DNA of 64,000 bases from NCBI RefSeq assembly GCF_027924405.1, contig NZ_AP026978.1, forward strand, positions 1,674,001 through 1,738,000, read 5' to 3'. This DNA comes from Nocardia sputorum. GTDB taxonomy: Bacteria > Actinomycetota > Actinomycetes > Mycobacteriales > Mycobacteriaceae. The notes beneath the pieces were generated by a model, which was not told where the DNA came from, did not search any database, and saw nothing but the letters and a program-made list of their open reading frames with translations. This document shows, piece after piece, positions 44,202 to 52,684 of the stretch (positions are counted from its first letter, which is position 1; the number at the start of each line of letters is the position of its first letter). The translations under genes and the position numbers were made by a program.

Positions 44202-45076
44202 TCGGCGTACTCCTTCGCGATCTTGTGGATGAGAGCTCGGCTTCGCTCCTGGTCAAGTGCCGATCGCTGAATATCGGCGTACGTCTGGCGATATCGCCGG
44301 ATCTCGTCGGGCCTCTCAAGATACAGGTCACCGGTGAGTCCCTGCATGTAAACAACCGGCGGCTCGGTGAGATGTGCAGTGGGATGGTTCGGAAAGTCGA
44401 GCATTACAAAGGACCCGGCGCCCAATCCCGCGTACGCCTCCGCTGCGAGCGGTACCACTCGGATTGATACATGGTCTCGTTCGCCTACAGTCGCCAGGTG
44501 CCTGAGCTGCCGTTCCATTACTGACGGGCCACCGATCGCGCGGCGCAGTGCGGACTCATCGATGACAGCCTCCAGGAGAACCGGTTCGGAGTCTTCCAAA
44601 CGGGCCTTCCGCTGCTTGAACATCTCTATCCTCCGCTCGACTTCGTGTCCGGGTATCGCGGGAAGCTCGACCCAGATGAGCGCGCGTCGGTACTCGTCGG
44701 TTTGCAGGATTCCGGGCAGAAGGGTCGTTTGGTAGGACACGAGACGCTTGGCTACCGCCTCCAACTCCACGAAGAGGCTGAACTCTTCGGCGATGGTGTC
44801 CCCGTAGGCATGCCACCATCCGGGTCGCTTGGTCTCCTCGACCAGATTGAGCAGGATAGCGGTCCGTTCCTCCGACGCCCCGTACACCTTGCACAACCGC
44901 TCGACGAACAGCGGGTTCAGCCGGACCGGTTGCCCGGTCTCCATCCGCCACAGGGTCTGCTTCCCCACGCCGATCGCATCACGTGCGTATTCCGCGCTGA
45001 TGCCTGAGCCGATCCGCAGCTCACGCAGCTGCCGCCCCAGCATCCGGCGGGGGAGGGTGGAACCGGTTGAAGTCAC
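44198..45076 (-). CDS. XRE family regulator with DUF5753 domain
   Basis: A 292-aa regulator: N-terminal HTH (about 13-68, LGRQLRELRIGSGISAEYARDAIGVGKQTLWRMETGQ) and a DUF5753 domain (about 90-280, LVSYQTTLLPGILQTDEYRRAL ... VMLDFPNHPTAHLTEPPVVYMQ). It is coupled to the DUF397 gene. A divergent gene of unknown function starts 250 bp upstream; the intervening region probably holds its operator. A second XRE-DUF5753 gene lies at 55.2-56.1 kb. Confidence 0.9.
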   Translation of the reverse strand: MTSTGSTLPRRMLGRQLRELRIGSGISAEYARDAIGVGKQTLWRMETGQPVRLNPLFVERLCKVYGASEERTAILLNLVEETKRPGWWHAYGDTIAEEFSLFVELEAVAKRLVSYQTTLLPGILQTDEYRRALIWVELPAIPGHEVERRIEMFKQRKARLEDSEPVLLEAVIDESALRRAIGGPSVMERQLRHLATVGERDHVSIRVVPLAAEAYAGLGAGSFVMLDFPNHPTAHLTEPPVVYMQGLTGDLYLERPDEIRRYRQTYADIQRSALDQERSRALIHKIAKEYAE

Positions 45077-45327
45077 GACGAAATCCCTTTCGTAGCCTAA
45101 GTATTGGCTGGGTACCTAACTGGAACCGAATGGCGGGGGACCTTGGAACCTGGGCGATTTCCGCCCGGTTCCACCACTGAGAACATTCCCGCCCAGCAAT
45201 ATCCGGTGCTCTACTGAACCTCGCCCGGACCCATTCGAAGAAGTGCTGAAACCTTAACCGCCGCAACGGTTCCAGGTCCAGCGACCGGGCTTTTCGCGTA
45301 CCGAACAATGTGAATCGAGGCAGGCGA

Positions 45328-45789
45328 ATGAATCATGCGGCATTCGCGGACACTCCCGCGTCCCGCTGCGCGTTCTACCGCCGCACCTGTGGGCTGCCCG
45401 CCGGGATCCATCCGGAGATCGGCCGGATCGTCGTGAAGGCGGGTGTGGTGGGCGGGATCACGATGCCCGACAGGCTGGGGCAGTGCGTGCGTGACGACAT
45501 GCTTTTCCGTGGTAGGCCACTCGGCCCGGTGGTCGCGCATATCCGTTCCCGCCGATGGACTTTTCTGTGCCGTCCCGATCTACCCGACGACATGCGGCTG
45601 TTCGCGGCCTTGTTCCGGCTCGACGTCTCGGTCGTGCCGTTCGGCAGTGAAATCGCGCTGCCGTCACCTGCCGATGCACCCGGCGCGTTTCGCCGATGGG
45701 TGATCGCGCCGCGAGACACGTTCCGTCCGTCCGGGATGGTGATCGTGGATTGCGTGCTGGCTCGCGCGGGCGGGAAAGGCGCGCCGTGA
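45328..45789 (+). CDS. Hypothetical protein upstream of a DUF4254 gene
   Basis: A 153-aa protein with several Cys residues (SRCAFYRRTCGLP), a segment RLGQCVRDDMLFRGRPLGPVVAHIRSRRWTFLCRPD and RRWVIAPRDTFRPSGMVIVDCVLA. No family is recognised. ATG at 45328 follows GAGGCAGG; the stop overlaps the GTG of the DUF4254 gene. It is divergent from the XRE-DUF5753/DUF397 pair, a recurrent arrangement in Nocardia as I recall. Confidence 0.65.
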   Translation: MNHAAFADTPASRCAFYRRTCGLPAGIHPEIGRIVVKAGVVGGITMPDRLGQCVRDDMLFRGRPLGPVVAHIRSRRWTFLCRPDLPDDMRLFAALFRLDVSVVPFGSEIALPSPADAPGAFRRWVIAPRDTFRPSGMVIVDCVLARAGGKGAP

Positions 45790-46214
45790 GCGAGGGCCTG
45801 CCGACGCGAAGTCAGCTGCTGGGAGCCTGCCGGGAGGGCGCACCGCCGCCGGACCATCCGGTGCTGCTGGGGGCGCGCGCTCTCGCGGAGCTGCATACGC
45901 GCCGGATCCAGGCGGGCCAGAGCTGCGCGTGCGACAACGATGAGCGCCGGGCCCGGTTGGTTCGTGACGTCGACCGCTGGGTCGAGACACGATTGCCCGC
46001 AGCGCGTGGCGGAGCCTATCTGCACACCGAATCGGTCGGCTCGGTGGTCGACCGCGTCGCCCGGCTCAGCGCGGGCGCGTACGCGGCGATGGCCGCCGAC
46101 CAGGGCTGGGACCTGTGGTTCGCCTGGGAGCGACTGGCCGAACTGGCCGTGGCCTATGAGGATCTGGTCGGCGAGCTGCGCAGCGGACGCCGCCGGTTGC
46201 CGAGCGCTTTCTAG
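45786..46214 (+). CDS. DUF4254-type protein
   Basis: A 142-aa helical protein with LPTRSQLLGACREG, ALAELHTRRIQAG, RRARLVRDVDRWVETRLP and HTESVGSVVDRVARLSAGAYAAM. This pattern matches actinobacterial DUF4254 proteins found near XRE regulators. GTG at 45786 overlaps the preceding stop. A paralogue lies at 52685-53152. Function unknown; a role in an HTH-associated small-gene system is possible. Confidence 0.68.
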   Translation: MSEGLPTRSQLLGACREGAPPPDHPVLLGARALAELHTRRIQAGQSCACDNDERRARLVRDVDRWVETRLPAARGGAYLHTESVGSVVDRVARLSAGAYAAMAADQGWDLWFAWERLAELAVAYEDLVGELRSGRRRLPSAF

Positions 46215-46220
46215 CGCGAG

Positions 46221-46718
46221 TCAGTTCCGCAGCAGGGTGGCGGCGAGGTGGTGCCGCAGTGGTTCGCCGACCGCCGCCATCCGGAGCGTGTAGTCGATCG
46301 TGTCGCCGGACACGTGCAGCGACCGGCCGACAGCGGTGACGAGTTTCGCGGTGCTGCTGCGCCCGATGGCGGTGGAGTCCAATTCCATGCGCAGCGTGCC
46401 GTCCTCGATCGTGAGCGAGCCCTCGCAGATTTCGGTGATGCCGGTGGGATGGGCGAGGATCAATTCGACGCGGTCGGGGCGCGGGCGTCGCAGATAGCCG
46501 GTCTCGGCGTGCAGCGGCCGGCCGTCGTCGGTGGCGCGGGTCTTCTGCCGGTAGGTGAGGAACGGTCGGCCGAGATGGCCGAACCGGATTTCCTCGATGT
46601 AGCCGAACGGCTGAATGGTCGGGTATTCACCCTGCCCATTACCGCGCCACGTGCCGAGCAGTGGAGCGAGCGGAGCGATATCGGGGTGCAGGGCAATCGC
46701 AGGCTGGGGTTCGACCAC
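46221..46718 (-). CDS. Nitrobindin-like heme-binding beta-barrel protein
   Basis: A 165-aa ten-stranded beta-barrel of the nitrobindin (THAP4 C-terminal/DUF1794) family, which binds heme and isomerises peroxynitrite in characterised members. The signature LLGTWRGNGQGEYPTI is at about residues 20-35. GTG at 46718 (VEPQPAIALHP) gives the normal length. The gene is divergent from a TIGR03118 lipoprotein gene across an iron box, hinting at iron/heme-linked control. Confidence 0.87.
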   Translation of the reverse strand: MVEPQPAIALHPDIAPLAPLLGTWRGNGQGEYPTIQPFGYIEEIRFGHLGRPFLTYRQKTRATDDGRPLHAETGYLRRPRPDRVELILAHPTGITEICEGSLTIEDGTLRMELDSTAIGRSSTAKLVTAVGRSLHVSGDTIDYTLRMAAVGEPLRHHLAATLLRN

Positions 46719-46779
46719 GGCGAACAGCCTAAACCCGTGCCCGTCCAACCGTTCGGGTACTCCCGAATTTGCCGCACGC

Positions 46780-46798
46780 TAAGGTTAGCTTCGCCTTA
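46780..46798 (+). promoter_or_regulatory. DtxR/IdeR-type iron box
   Basis: TAAGGTTAGCTTCGCCTTA matches the 19-bp DtxR/IdeR consensus TWAGGTWAGSCTWACCTWA at 16 of 19 positions. It lies 37 bp before the TTG start of the TIGR03118 gene and 62 bp from the divergent nitrobindin start. Confidence 0.7.
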
Positions 46799-46834
46799 TC
46801 ACCAATGTGGTGTGGTCGGAAAGGAAACAGTAAG

Positions 46835-48190
46835 TTGAACGGACGCTGGAATGAGTCGCGTCGTGGCGGTACGCCTCGGTCGCGGACCCGAAGTGGTCTG
46901 CTGCGCGCGTCGGCGCTTGGTGTCGCGCTGATCGTGGCGGCGGGCTGCACGGACTCGAAGTCGGACGAGGCGCCCGCGCTCGACGGCAACAAATACGTCC
47001 AGACCAATCTCGCGGCCAACAACGCGGAGTACAAGGCGCAGTTCGTTTTCCCCGACCTGGTGAACGCCTGGGGGCTGGCCAACCGCCCCAAGGGCGCAGG
47101 CGGGCACTTCTGGGTCGGCGCGGGCGGTAAGTCGTTCCAATTCGTCGGCGACGTGACCAAGTCCTCGGACGAGAAGCTGCACAAACTCTTCCAGGACGAT
47201 CTGAAGATCGTCACCATCCCCGGCGCCGACGCCGACACCTCGGACAAGAGCGCGGGCAAGACCACCGGCGTGGTGTTCAACCCGGCGCCGATCACCTCGG
47301 ACCTGTTCGTCGTGCGCGACCAGCCGGTCGAGGCGGAAGGCGGCCCGCTCAACGGTTCGGCGCGATTCATCTTCGCCACCGACTCCGGCAAGATCTCCGC
47401 CTGGACCGAACTGGGCTTCGAGGGCCGGATCGTGCGCCACGACGGACCCGCCAACCTGGTCTTCGACGGCCAGGCGCAAGGGATGCAGTTCTTCGGGATC
47501 GCGCTCGCTCCTTCCGGTGACAAGCTGCTGGCCGCCGACTTCGGCGCCGACCCGCAGGTGCGGACCTTCGACAAGAACTGGCAGCCGATACCGACCATCG
47601 GCTTCGCCAACCCGTTCGCCACCGGCGATGCGATCGACCCGGCCGCGCCGGAGAAAGGCAAGAAGGCCAAGCCCGGCGATCCCGCGCCGTTCAACGTCTC
47701 GACCATCGGCAACCGGGTGTTCGTCGCCTACGCCACCACGCAGCCGGACGAGAAGGACGCCACGCAGTTCGATGCCGGCGAGGAGGATTCGCTGGACAAG
47801 GACGAAGAGCGGGAAGCGGGCGGCAAACCCGACAAGGGCAAGCTCGCCGAGTTCGACGCCAACGGCAAACTGGTGCGCATCATCGATGACGGCAAGCGCC
47901 TGAACGCGCCCTGGGCGGTGACGATCGCGCCGGACGGGTTCGGTCCGCTCAGCGGCAAACTGCTGGTCGGCAACTTCGGCGGCGCCGGACACGTGCTCGC
48001 CTACGACGACACCACCGGCAAATTCGCCGACTACCTGCGTGATGCCGACGGCAAGCCGGTCGCGATCGAAGGACTGTGGGCGCTGATGTTCGGCAACGGC
48101 GAGAGCCTCGGTGACGCCGACTCGCTCTACTTCACCGCTGGACCCGACGACGAGAAGGACGGCCTGTTCGGCAAGCTTCGGTTGAAGTAG
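46835..48190 (+). CDS. TIGR03118 family lipoprotein
   Basis: A 451-aa exported lipoprotein with lipobox VAAGC (Cys38) and a TIGR03118-type beta-propeller-like body: YVQTNLAANNAEYKAQF, PDLVNAWGLANRPKGAGGHFWVG, FFGIALAPSGDKLLAADFG and APWAVTIAPDGFGPLSGKLLVGNFG. TTG at 46835 follows AGGAAAC by about 6 nt and gives the expected signal peptide; an ATG at 46805 is an alternative. An iron box upstream suggests iron-responsive expression. Function unknown. Confidence 0.85.
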   Translation: MNGRWNESRRGGTPRSRTRSGLLRASALGVALIVAAGCTDSKSDEAPALDGNKYVQTNLAANNAEYKAQFVFPDLVNAWGLANRPKGAGGHFWVGAGGKSFQFVGDVTKSSDEKLHKLFQDDLKIVTIPGADADTSDKSAGKTTGVVFNPAPITSDLFVVRDQPVEAEGGPLNGSARFIFATDSGKISAWTELGFEGRIVRHDGPANLVFDGQAQGMQFFGIALAPSGDKLLAADFGADPQVRTFDKNWQPIPTIGFANPFATGDAIDPAAPEKGKKAKPGDPAPFNVSTIGNRVFVAYATTQPDEKDATQFDAGEEDSLDKDEEREAGGKPDKGKLAEFDANGKLVRIIDDGKRLNAPWAVTIAPDGFGPLSGKLLVGNFGGAGHVLAYDDTTGKFADYLRDADGKPVAIEGLWALMFGNGESLGDADSLYFTAGPDDEKDGLFGKLRLK

Positions 48191-48201
48191 GACCCTTCCC
48201 C

Positions 48202-48234
48202 GAGCGGCCCGCACCGATCCGGTGCGGGCCGCTC
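48202..48234 (+). terminator. Strong terminator after the TIGR03118 gene
   Basis: A perfect 15-bp stem, GAGCGGCCCGCACCG / CGGTGCGGGCCGCTC, with a 3-nt loop ATC, 11 bp after the stop. It also lies beside the convergent helical-repeat gene. Confidence 0.9.
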
Positions 48235-48238
48235 GTGC

Positions 48239-48739
48239 TTATCGTCCACCCGTCGGCGCCGAGGCCCGGGGTTCGGTGCGCCGTTCGCGGATGGCCGACT
48301 CGACTTCATCGACCGCCGTCCGGATCATCGCCCCGTAGCCATCGTCGGCGAGGGTGTGCAATCGTGTGCGAGCGGCGTCGATTTCGCGCTGTGCGGCGTC
48401 GAAGGAACCGAGCCTGCGGTAGTCGTCGGCGAGGTTGAGATGCAGTGACGGGTAGAACGCGGCCACCCGCAGCGATCCGTCATAGTTCTTGGCGCGGGCG
48501 TCGGAGAGGCTGTCGGCGGCGTCCAGCGCCCGGATGTTCCAGGTGAGCGCCTCGGCGGCGTCGTCGTACAAATCGGCCAGATAGTGGGCGAGTGCGCACC
48601 GGTGCAGCGGGTCGCCCTGTGGTCCGAGCGAGGCCCATACGGCGAGCAGAGCGTCGCGCGCGTCGTCCGGGCGGCCGTCGTGGCCGAGAGTGACGGCGCT
48701 GGTGATGGCGTCCATGGTGGGATCGTGGGTCGGGTTCAT
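48239..48739 (-). CDS. TPR-like helical protein
   Basis: A 166-aa protein of paired amphipathic helices (DARDALLAVWASLG, ALAHYLADLYDDAAEALTWNIRALDAAD, LNLADDYRRLGSFDAAQREIDAARTRL) resembling tetratricopeptide repeats. ATG at 48739 follows AAGGAG by 8 nt. It is downstream of the MerR-clamp fusion on the same strand with a 178-bp gap. Likely a scaffold; function unknown. Confidence 0.7.
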   Translation of the reverse strand: MNPTHDPTMDAITSAVTLGHDGRPDDARDALLAVWASLGPQGDPLHRCALAHYLADLYDDAAEALTWNIRALDAADSLSDARAKNYDGSLRVAAFYPSLHLNLADDYRRLGSFDAAQREIDAARTRLHTLADDGYGAMIRTAVDEVESAIRERRTEPRASAPTGGR

Positions 48740-48917
48740 CCAGGTCTCCTTCGGTGGGATGAGGTCGCGTGTCGTGTGCGAGTTCGGGTGGCCGGTGTCG
48801 GGCCGACACCGGATGTATCTGGAGGCAGGCGGTGTGCGGGCGGGACGCGCGATCGGTCGCGGTGCAGACACGACGAACGGGCGGCGCAGCAGATACCGGC
48901 CGTCGGCGGCGGGGTGA

Positions 48918-49973
48918 CTATGCCGAAGCGTTCTCGTCGAGCGGCCGCACCGGCATGGCCAGGGTGGTGAGATCTCCGTCGGTGGCGGAGCGCAGGATCA
49001 CCGGATGATCGGCGGCGATGATGTCGAGCATGAGATCGGGGCCGAGCGCGGTGTGGACGGCGGGCAGCAGTGTCGCGGGATCGAAGGACAGCGTGACGGC
49101 GGAGCCGGTGACCTGAGCGGGCACGTGATGCGCCGCGCCGGGTGCGACCGCCACGAGCTCGGATGGCTGGATCTCGAACCGCACTGTCGCGGTGATCTTT
49201 TCGAGAAGGCGCAGCATGGCATGCCGGGCGACGAGCACCCTGGTGCGGACCGGTCCCAGCCCAGCCAGTAGGGCGCGATGGTCGGGGAAGTCGCCGTCGA
49301 TGACGGCGGACCGGTGTTCTCCGCCGTCTCCGGCGAGAATCAGCCCGCCGTCGGCCGGTGTGGCGACGACCTCGTCCATGCCGCGCAGCGTCTCGGCGAT
49401 CGACGCGAGCCCGCCCGGATCGAGCACCACGGACCAATCGCCGCCGTGCTGCCGGTTCGCCACGACGGTGCGGGTGGACAGGCGGTATCGGTCGGTGGCC
49501 GTGAGAGTCACGGCGTTCGCGCCGGCTTCCAGGAGAACGCCCGCCAGTACCGGGATCTCGCGGGTACGAGCCGCGGCGGCCCGGACCTGCTCGAGCGCCT
49601 CGGCCAGCGCCGCCGCATCAATCGCCACGTGCGCGCCGAGTGACCGCTTGACCACGGCGGCGACGCGAGCGGCCTCGTGCGCTCGCCGCGCCAGTTCCGC
49701 CACGTGACGGTCGAGCAGTAGGCCCGCGTGCTCGGCGTCGCCGGTGAGAATGTCCGCGATCGCCTCCAGCGGCAGATCTATCGCGCGCAACTGCCGGATG
49801 AGCGTCGCCCGCTCCCGCTGCGCCTCGGTGTAGTAGCGGTATCCGGTCAGTGCGTCGACGCGGGCCGGAACGAGCAGGCCGCAGTCGTCGTAGAACCGCA
49901 GCGCGCTCGCCGTGAGCCCGCTGGCCCGCGCGAGCACACCGATCGTGATCAACCCTGTCGACTCCGCACTCAC
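48918..49973 (-). CDS. MerR regulator fused to DNA polymerase III beta-clamp domains
   Basis: A 351-aa fusion. Residues 1-75 form a MerR HTH (ITIGVLARASGLTASALRFYDDCGLL ... GYRYYTEAQ), followed by a coiled-coil segment to about 125. Residues ~130-350 match the middle and C-terminal domains of the DnaN sliding clamp: IPVLAGVLLEAGANAVTLTATDRYRLSTR, VIDGDFPDHRALL and a C-terminal LAMPVR like the clamp's final strand. Clamp domain I is absent. Such fusions are annotated in actinobacteria but their role is unknown. The start is GTG 49973 or 49976; no strong ribosome-binding site is seen. Confidence 0.85.
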   Translation of the reverse strand: MSAESTGLITIGVLARASGLTASALRFYDDCGLLVPARVDALTGYRYYTEAQRERATLIRQLRAIDLPLEAIADILTGDAEHAGLLLDRHVAELARRAHEAARVAAVVKRSLGAHVAIDAAALAEALEQVRAAAARTREIPVLAGVLLEAGANAVTLTATDRYRLSTRTVVANRQHGGDWSVVLDPGGLASIAETLRGMDEVVATPADGGLILAGDGGEHRSAVIDGDFPDHRALLAGLGPVRTRVLVARHAMLRLLEKITATVRFEIQPSELVAVAPGAAHHVPAQVTGSAVTLSFDPATLLPAVHTALGPDLMLDIIAADHPVILRSATDGDLTTLAMPVRPLDENASA

Positions 49974-50009
49974 CACGCGGCCATCATGGAGCCTCAACCA
50001 ACTCGAAGG

Positions 50010-50357
50010 TCAAACGCCGGGGTCGGTGGGAGTTACGCGCCAGCGGCGCGACCAGTCCCAGACCGATTCCAGTGCTGTGCCGAGTTCGACGCCCGCGGTG
50101 GTCAGTTCGTAGGACTTGTCCGGGTTCTTCGCGATCAAGCCCGCGGACTGCAGGTGCTGCAAGCGCACCGACAGCATGCTGGAAGAGCAGTTGCCCATGC
50201 GCCTACGCAGTTCCAGGAAGCCGAGGCGGGCGGGTTCCAGTTCCCACAGGATGCGCAGAATCCAGCGCTGGCCGAGCAGGTCCATCGTGGCCAGCAGCGG
50301 CGCGTTCGCCGGGTCCTCCCGGCCACGCGGCGGCTTCGGTTCGTTTGCGCTTCTCAT
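50010..50357 (-). CDS. HxlR family transcriptional regulator
   Basis: A 115-aa winged-helix regulator with the HxlR pattern MDLLGQRWILRILWELEPARLGFLELRRRM ... SMLSVRLQHLQSAGLI. Divergent from an SDR gene with a 70-bp gap containing two inverted repeats. It probably represses the SDR gene and itself; the signal is unknown. Confidence 0.9.
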   Translation of the reverse strand: MRSANEPKPPRGREDPANAPLLATMDLLGQRWILRILWELEPARLGFLELRRRMGNCSSSMLSVRLQHLQSAGLIAKNPDKSYELTTAGVELGTALESVWDWSRRWRVTPTDPGV

Positions 50358-50388
50358 TTAGAACCAGCATAGTAGTTCTGAATCAGAA
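50357..50388. promoter_or_regulatory. Inverted repeats in the HxlR/SDR gap
   Basis: AGAAC (50360-50364) and GTTCT (50375-50379) form a dyad, and the overlapping TTCTGAATCAGAA (50376-50388) is a perfect 13-bp palindrome. They are likely HxlR operators for the divergent pair. Confidence 0.6.
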
Positions 50389-50427
50389 GCATCGGCCCGG
50401 GTCGCCGGGCGGACCGAGAGGGTGACG

Positions 50428-51186
50428 GTGGACGACACGACCGGACGGCGAATCGTTCTGATCACGGGCGCCTCCCGCGGTATCGGCGCGGAGACCGCTC
50501 GGGTGCTGGCAGCGCGGGGCGACCACGTGGTGATCAACTACCGGGAGAAAGCCAAGCGGGCCGACGCGCTGGCCGAGTCGATCCGGCAGGCGGGCGGCAG
50601 CGCCTCCACCGTGGGCGCCGACATCGCCGACGCGGACTCGGTCCGTGCGCTGCTCGCCGCGATCGTCGAGGAGTTCGGGCGGCTGGACGTGCTGGTGCTC
50701 AACGCTTCCGGTGGGCTGGAGCGCGATGCCGCGCCCGGTTACGCGATGGCCCTCAACCGCGACGCGCAGGAACGGCTGGCGCGGCTCGCCGTGCCGCACA
50801 TGCCGTCCGGCGCGCGGATCGTGTTCGTGACCAGTCATCAGGCGCATTTCCACGGCCGCAAGCCGGTTCCCGCCGACTACGAACCCATCGCGGCCAGCAA
50901 GCGCGCGGGGGAGGACGCGCTCCGTGCCATGATCCCCGAACTCGCAGCCAGAGGTATCGCCCTGCACGTGGTCTCCGGCGACATGATCGACGGCACGATC
51001 ATCGTCCAGCTGCTGGAGCGCCGGAACCCCGACGCCGTCGCCGCGCGCCGCGCGCAGGGCGACTTGCCCACCGTCGCGGAGTTCGCCACCGCCGTCGCCG
51101 CGGCAACCACCGCCCCCGCCGACCCGGGCCACACCACCTACATCGGCGGTCAGGACTACCTCGACGTGCGCGAAACCGTCTCCTGA
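50428..51186 (+). CDS. Short-chain dehydrogenase/reductase, atypical active site
   Basis: A 252-aa Rossmann-fold NAD(P)H oxidoreductase. The cofactor motif TGASRGIG is near residue 14 and the NAS motif is LNASGG rather than NNAG. The catalytic Ser lies in FVTSHQAHF. The expected YxxxK is not present; Tyr and Lys occur as YEPIAASK, separated by six residues. GTG at 50428 is chosen because GAGAGG lies 6 nt upstream; GTG 50422 is too close. Divergent from hxlR. The substrate is unknown. Confidence 0.85.
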   Translation: MDDTTGRRIVLITGASRGIGAETARVLAARGDHVVINYREKAKRADALAESIRQAGGSASTVGADIADADSVRALLAAIVEEFGRLDVLVLNASGGLERDAAPGYAMALNRDAQERLARLAVPHMPSGARIVFVTSHQAHFHGRKPVPADYEPIAASKRAGEDALRAMIPELAARGIALHVVSGDMIDGTIIVQLLERRNPDAVAARRAQGDLPTVAEFATAVAAATTAPADPGHTTYIGGQDYLDVRETVS

Positions 51187-51501
51187 ACGCTGATCGTCGT
51201 GGTGGTCGCGGGCGGTCGGTCCGCGACGGTTGGCAGTCGAGGCCCGCGAGACGATCTCGGGTGCCGATCGAGCATGTGACTTCGCCAGGCGTGGCCGGGT
51301 CTGCGGGCGCTGGTAGTCGGGGTATGCGGAGCCGTCTCCTGAGCGCCGTCCGTCGGTCGGCATCTGTGAGCTGCGCGCGGTCGGGCAGGTCGCCCACCCT
51401 CTCGCCGTTCATCAGCGCGCCTTGATATCGCGCACGCGTGGGCACGCAAGGAATCGGCAATTTCGGTGGAGCGTCGAGGCCGGGACCCGGATCATGGGCG
51501 G
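51187..51501. other. 315-bp region without a supported gene
   Basis: No credible frame, hairpin or repeat was seen. It should hold the promoter of the APH-like gene. Confidence 0.4.
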
Positions 51502-52440
51502 ATGGTCGACTATCTGAGCACTGCGTCGCGGACCGAGTGGGCCGCGGTCCCGCTGCCGGTGCGTGCGGAAGTGGCGCGGCTGCTCGGGGATGACATTTGT
51601 GCGGCGGTCGATCAGCGCGGCGGGTTCAGTCACGGGGTGGCGGTGCGGCTGCGGACGAGCGGGGATGGCGCCGCTTTCGTGAAGGCGATCGAGGTGGGCG
51701 ACGGGCTCGCGTCGGTCTATCGGCAGGAGGCGCGGATCGCGTCGCGTCTGCCCGCCACGGCGCCCGCGCCGAAATGCCGGTTCACCAGCGAGATCGCGGG
51801 ATGGTTCGTGGCCGCGTTCGAGGATGTCGAGGGGATGTTTCCGCGGCTCGACGAGCCGGGGGAGTTGCAGGACTGCCTCGATCTCGCCACGCGGTTGGCC
51901 ACGGAGTTGACGCCGAGCCCGCTGGTGGACGTGCCGACGGTCGCGGAAGCCTACGGGACGGAGCTGATCGGTTGGCGGACGTTCGTGACCGAGGGCCCGC
52001 CCGTGGACCTGGACCAGTGGTCCGTTCGCCACCTGACGGAATTGGCCGAATTGGAAGCGACCTGGCTGACGGCCGCGGCCGGGAACACGCTGCTGCACAC
52101 CGACCTCCGGCCGGACAACATGCTGCGGCGCGCCGACGGTGCGGTGCTGGCGGTCGATTGGGCGTGGGCTTGCCGAGGCGCGGCGTGGATCGACCTCGTC
52201 GCCCTCGCTCCGTCCATCGCGGCCGCCGGTGTGGATCCGGATCCGATCGTCGCCGCCCACCCGGTGACCCGTGACATCGACTCCGCGGCCATCGATGCCT
52301 TCGTGTGCGCGCTGGCCGGATATTGGGCCGCGGCCTGCCGGAGGCCCGGACCGCCGCGTTCGCCGTATTTGCGTGATCATCAGTCGGCGTTTGCTCGGCT
52401 CTCCAGAGATTGGCTGGCGTGTCGCACTGGTTGGCAATAA
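51502..52440 (+). CDS. Aminoglycoside phosphotransferase (APH)-family kinase
   Basis: A 312-aa protein-kinase-like phosphotransferase. The Brenner motif HTDLRPDN gives the catalytic Asp and Asn, and VDWAWA corresponds to the metal-binding DxD/DFG position. The N-lobe has AFVKAIEVG with the ATP-binding Lys. ATG at 51502 is used rather than the frame start at 51466. The family includes antibiotic and small-molecule kinases, so resistance should not be assumed. A DUF4254 gene follows. Confidence 0.8.
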   Translation: MVDYLSTASRTEWAAVPLPVRAEVARLLGDDICAAVDQRGGFSHGVAVRLRTSGDGAAFVKAIEVGDGLASVYRQEARIASRLPATAPAPKCRFTSEIAGWFVAAFEDVEGMFPRLDEPGELQDCLDLATRLATELTPSPLVDVPTVAEAYGTELIGWRTFVTEGPPVDLDQWSVRHLTELAELEATWLTAAAGNTLLHTDLRPDNMLRRADGAVLAVDWAWACRGAAWIDLVALAPSIAAAGVDPDPIVAAHPVTRDIDSAAIDAFVCALAGYWAAACRRPGPPRSPYLRDHQSAFARLSRDWLACRTGWQ

Positions 52441-52684
52441 CCGCAGTGGAGACGGATCTATCGTCGAAAAACCTGAGATCACTGGATGTTTGCCGTTGGT
52501 GTGGCATCGGGGCGGCGCCGAGAATCGGGCCGATGGGCGTGTCGCGGCGGTGGAAGTGAGCGAATCCGACGCGCCTGCTGCCGTTCTCGGTCACGCTGGG
52601 CACATGTGGATGTTCGGGCAGTGCCGGAACACCGGCGAGGCAAGGCATCGAGGACGCGACCGAGACGCGTCCACCCTGGTCGGA

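Noticed and set aside
51502..52440. An aminoglycoside resistance gene
   Set aside because: The APH fold is clear, but family members phosphorylate many substrates and nothing in the sequence points to aminoglycosides or a mobile element.
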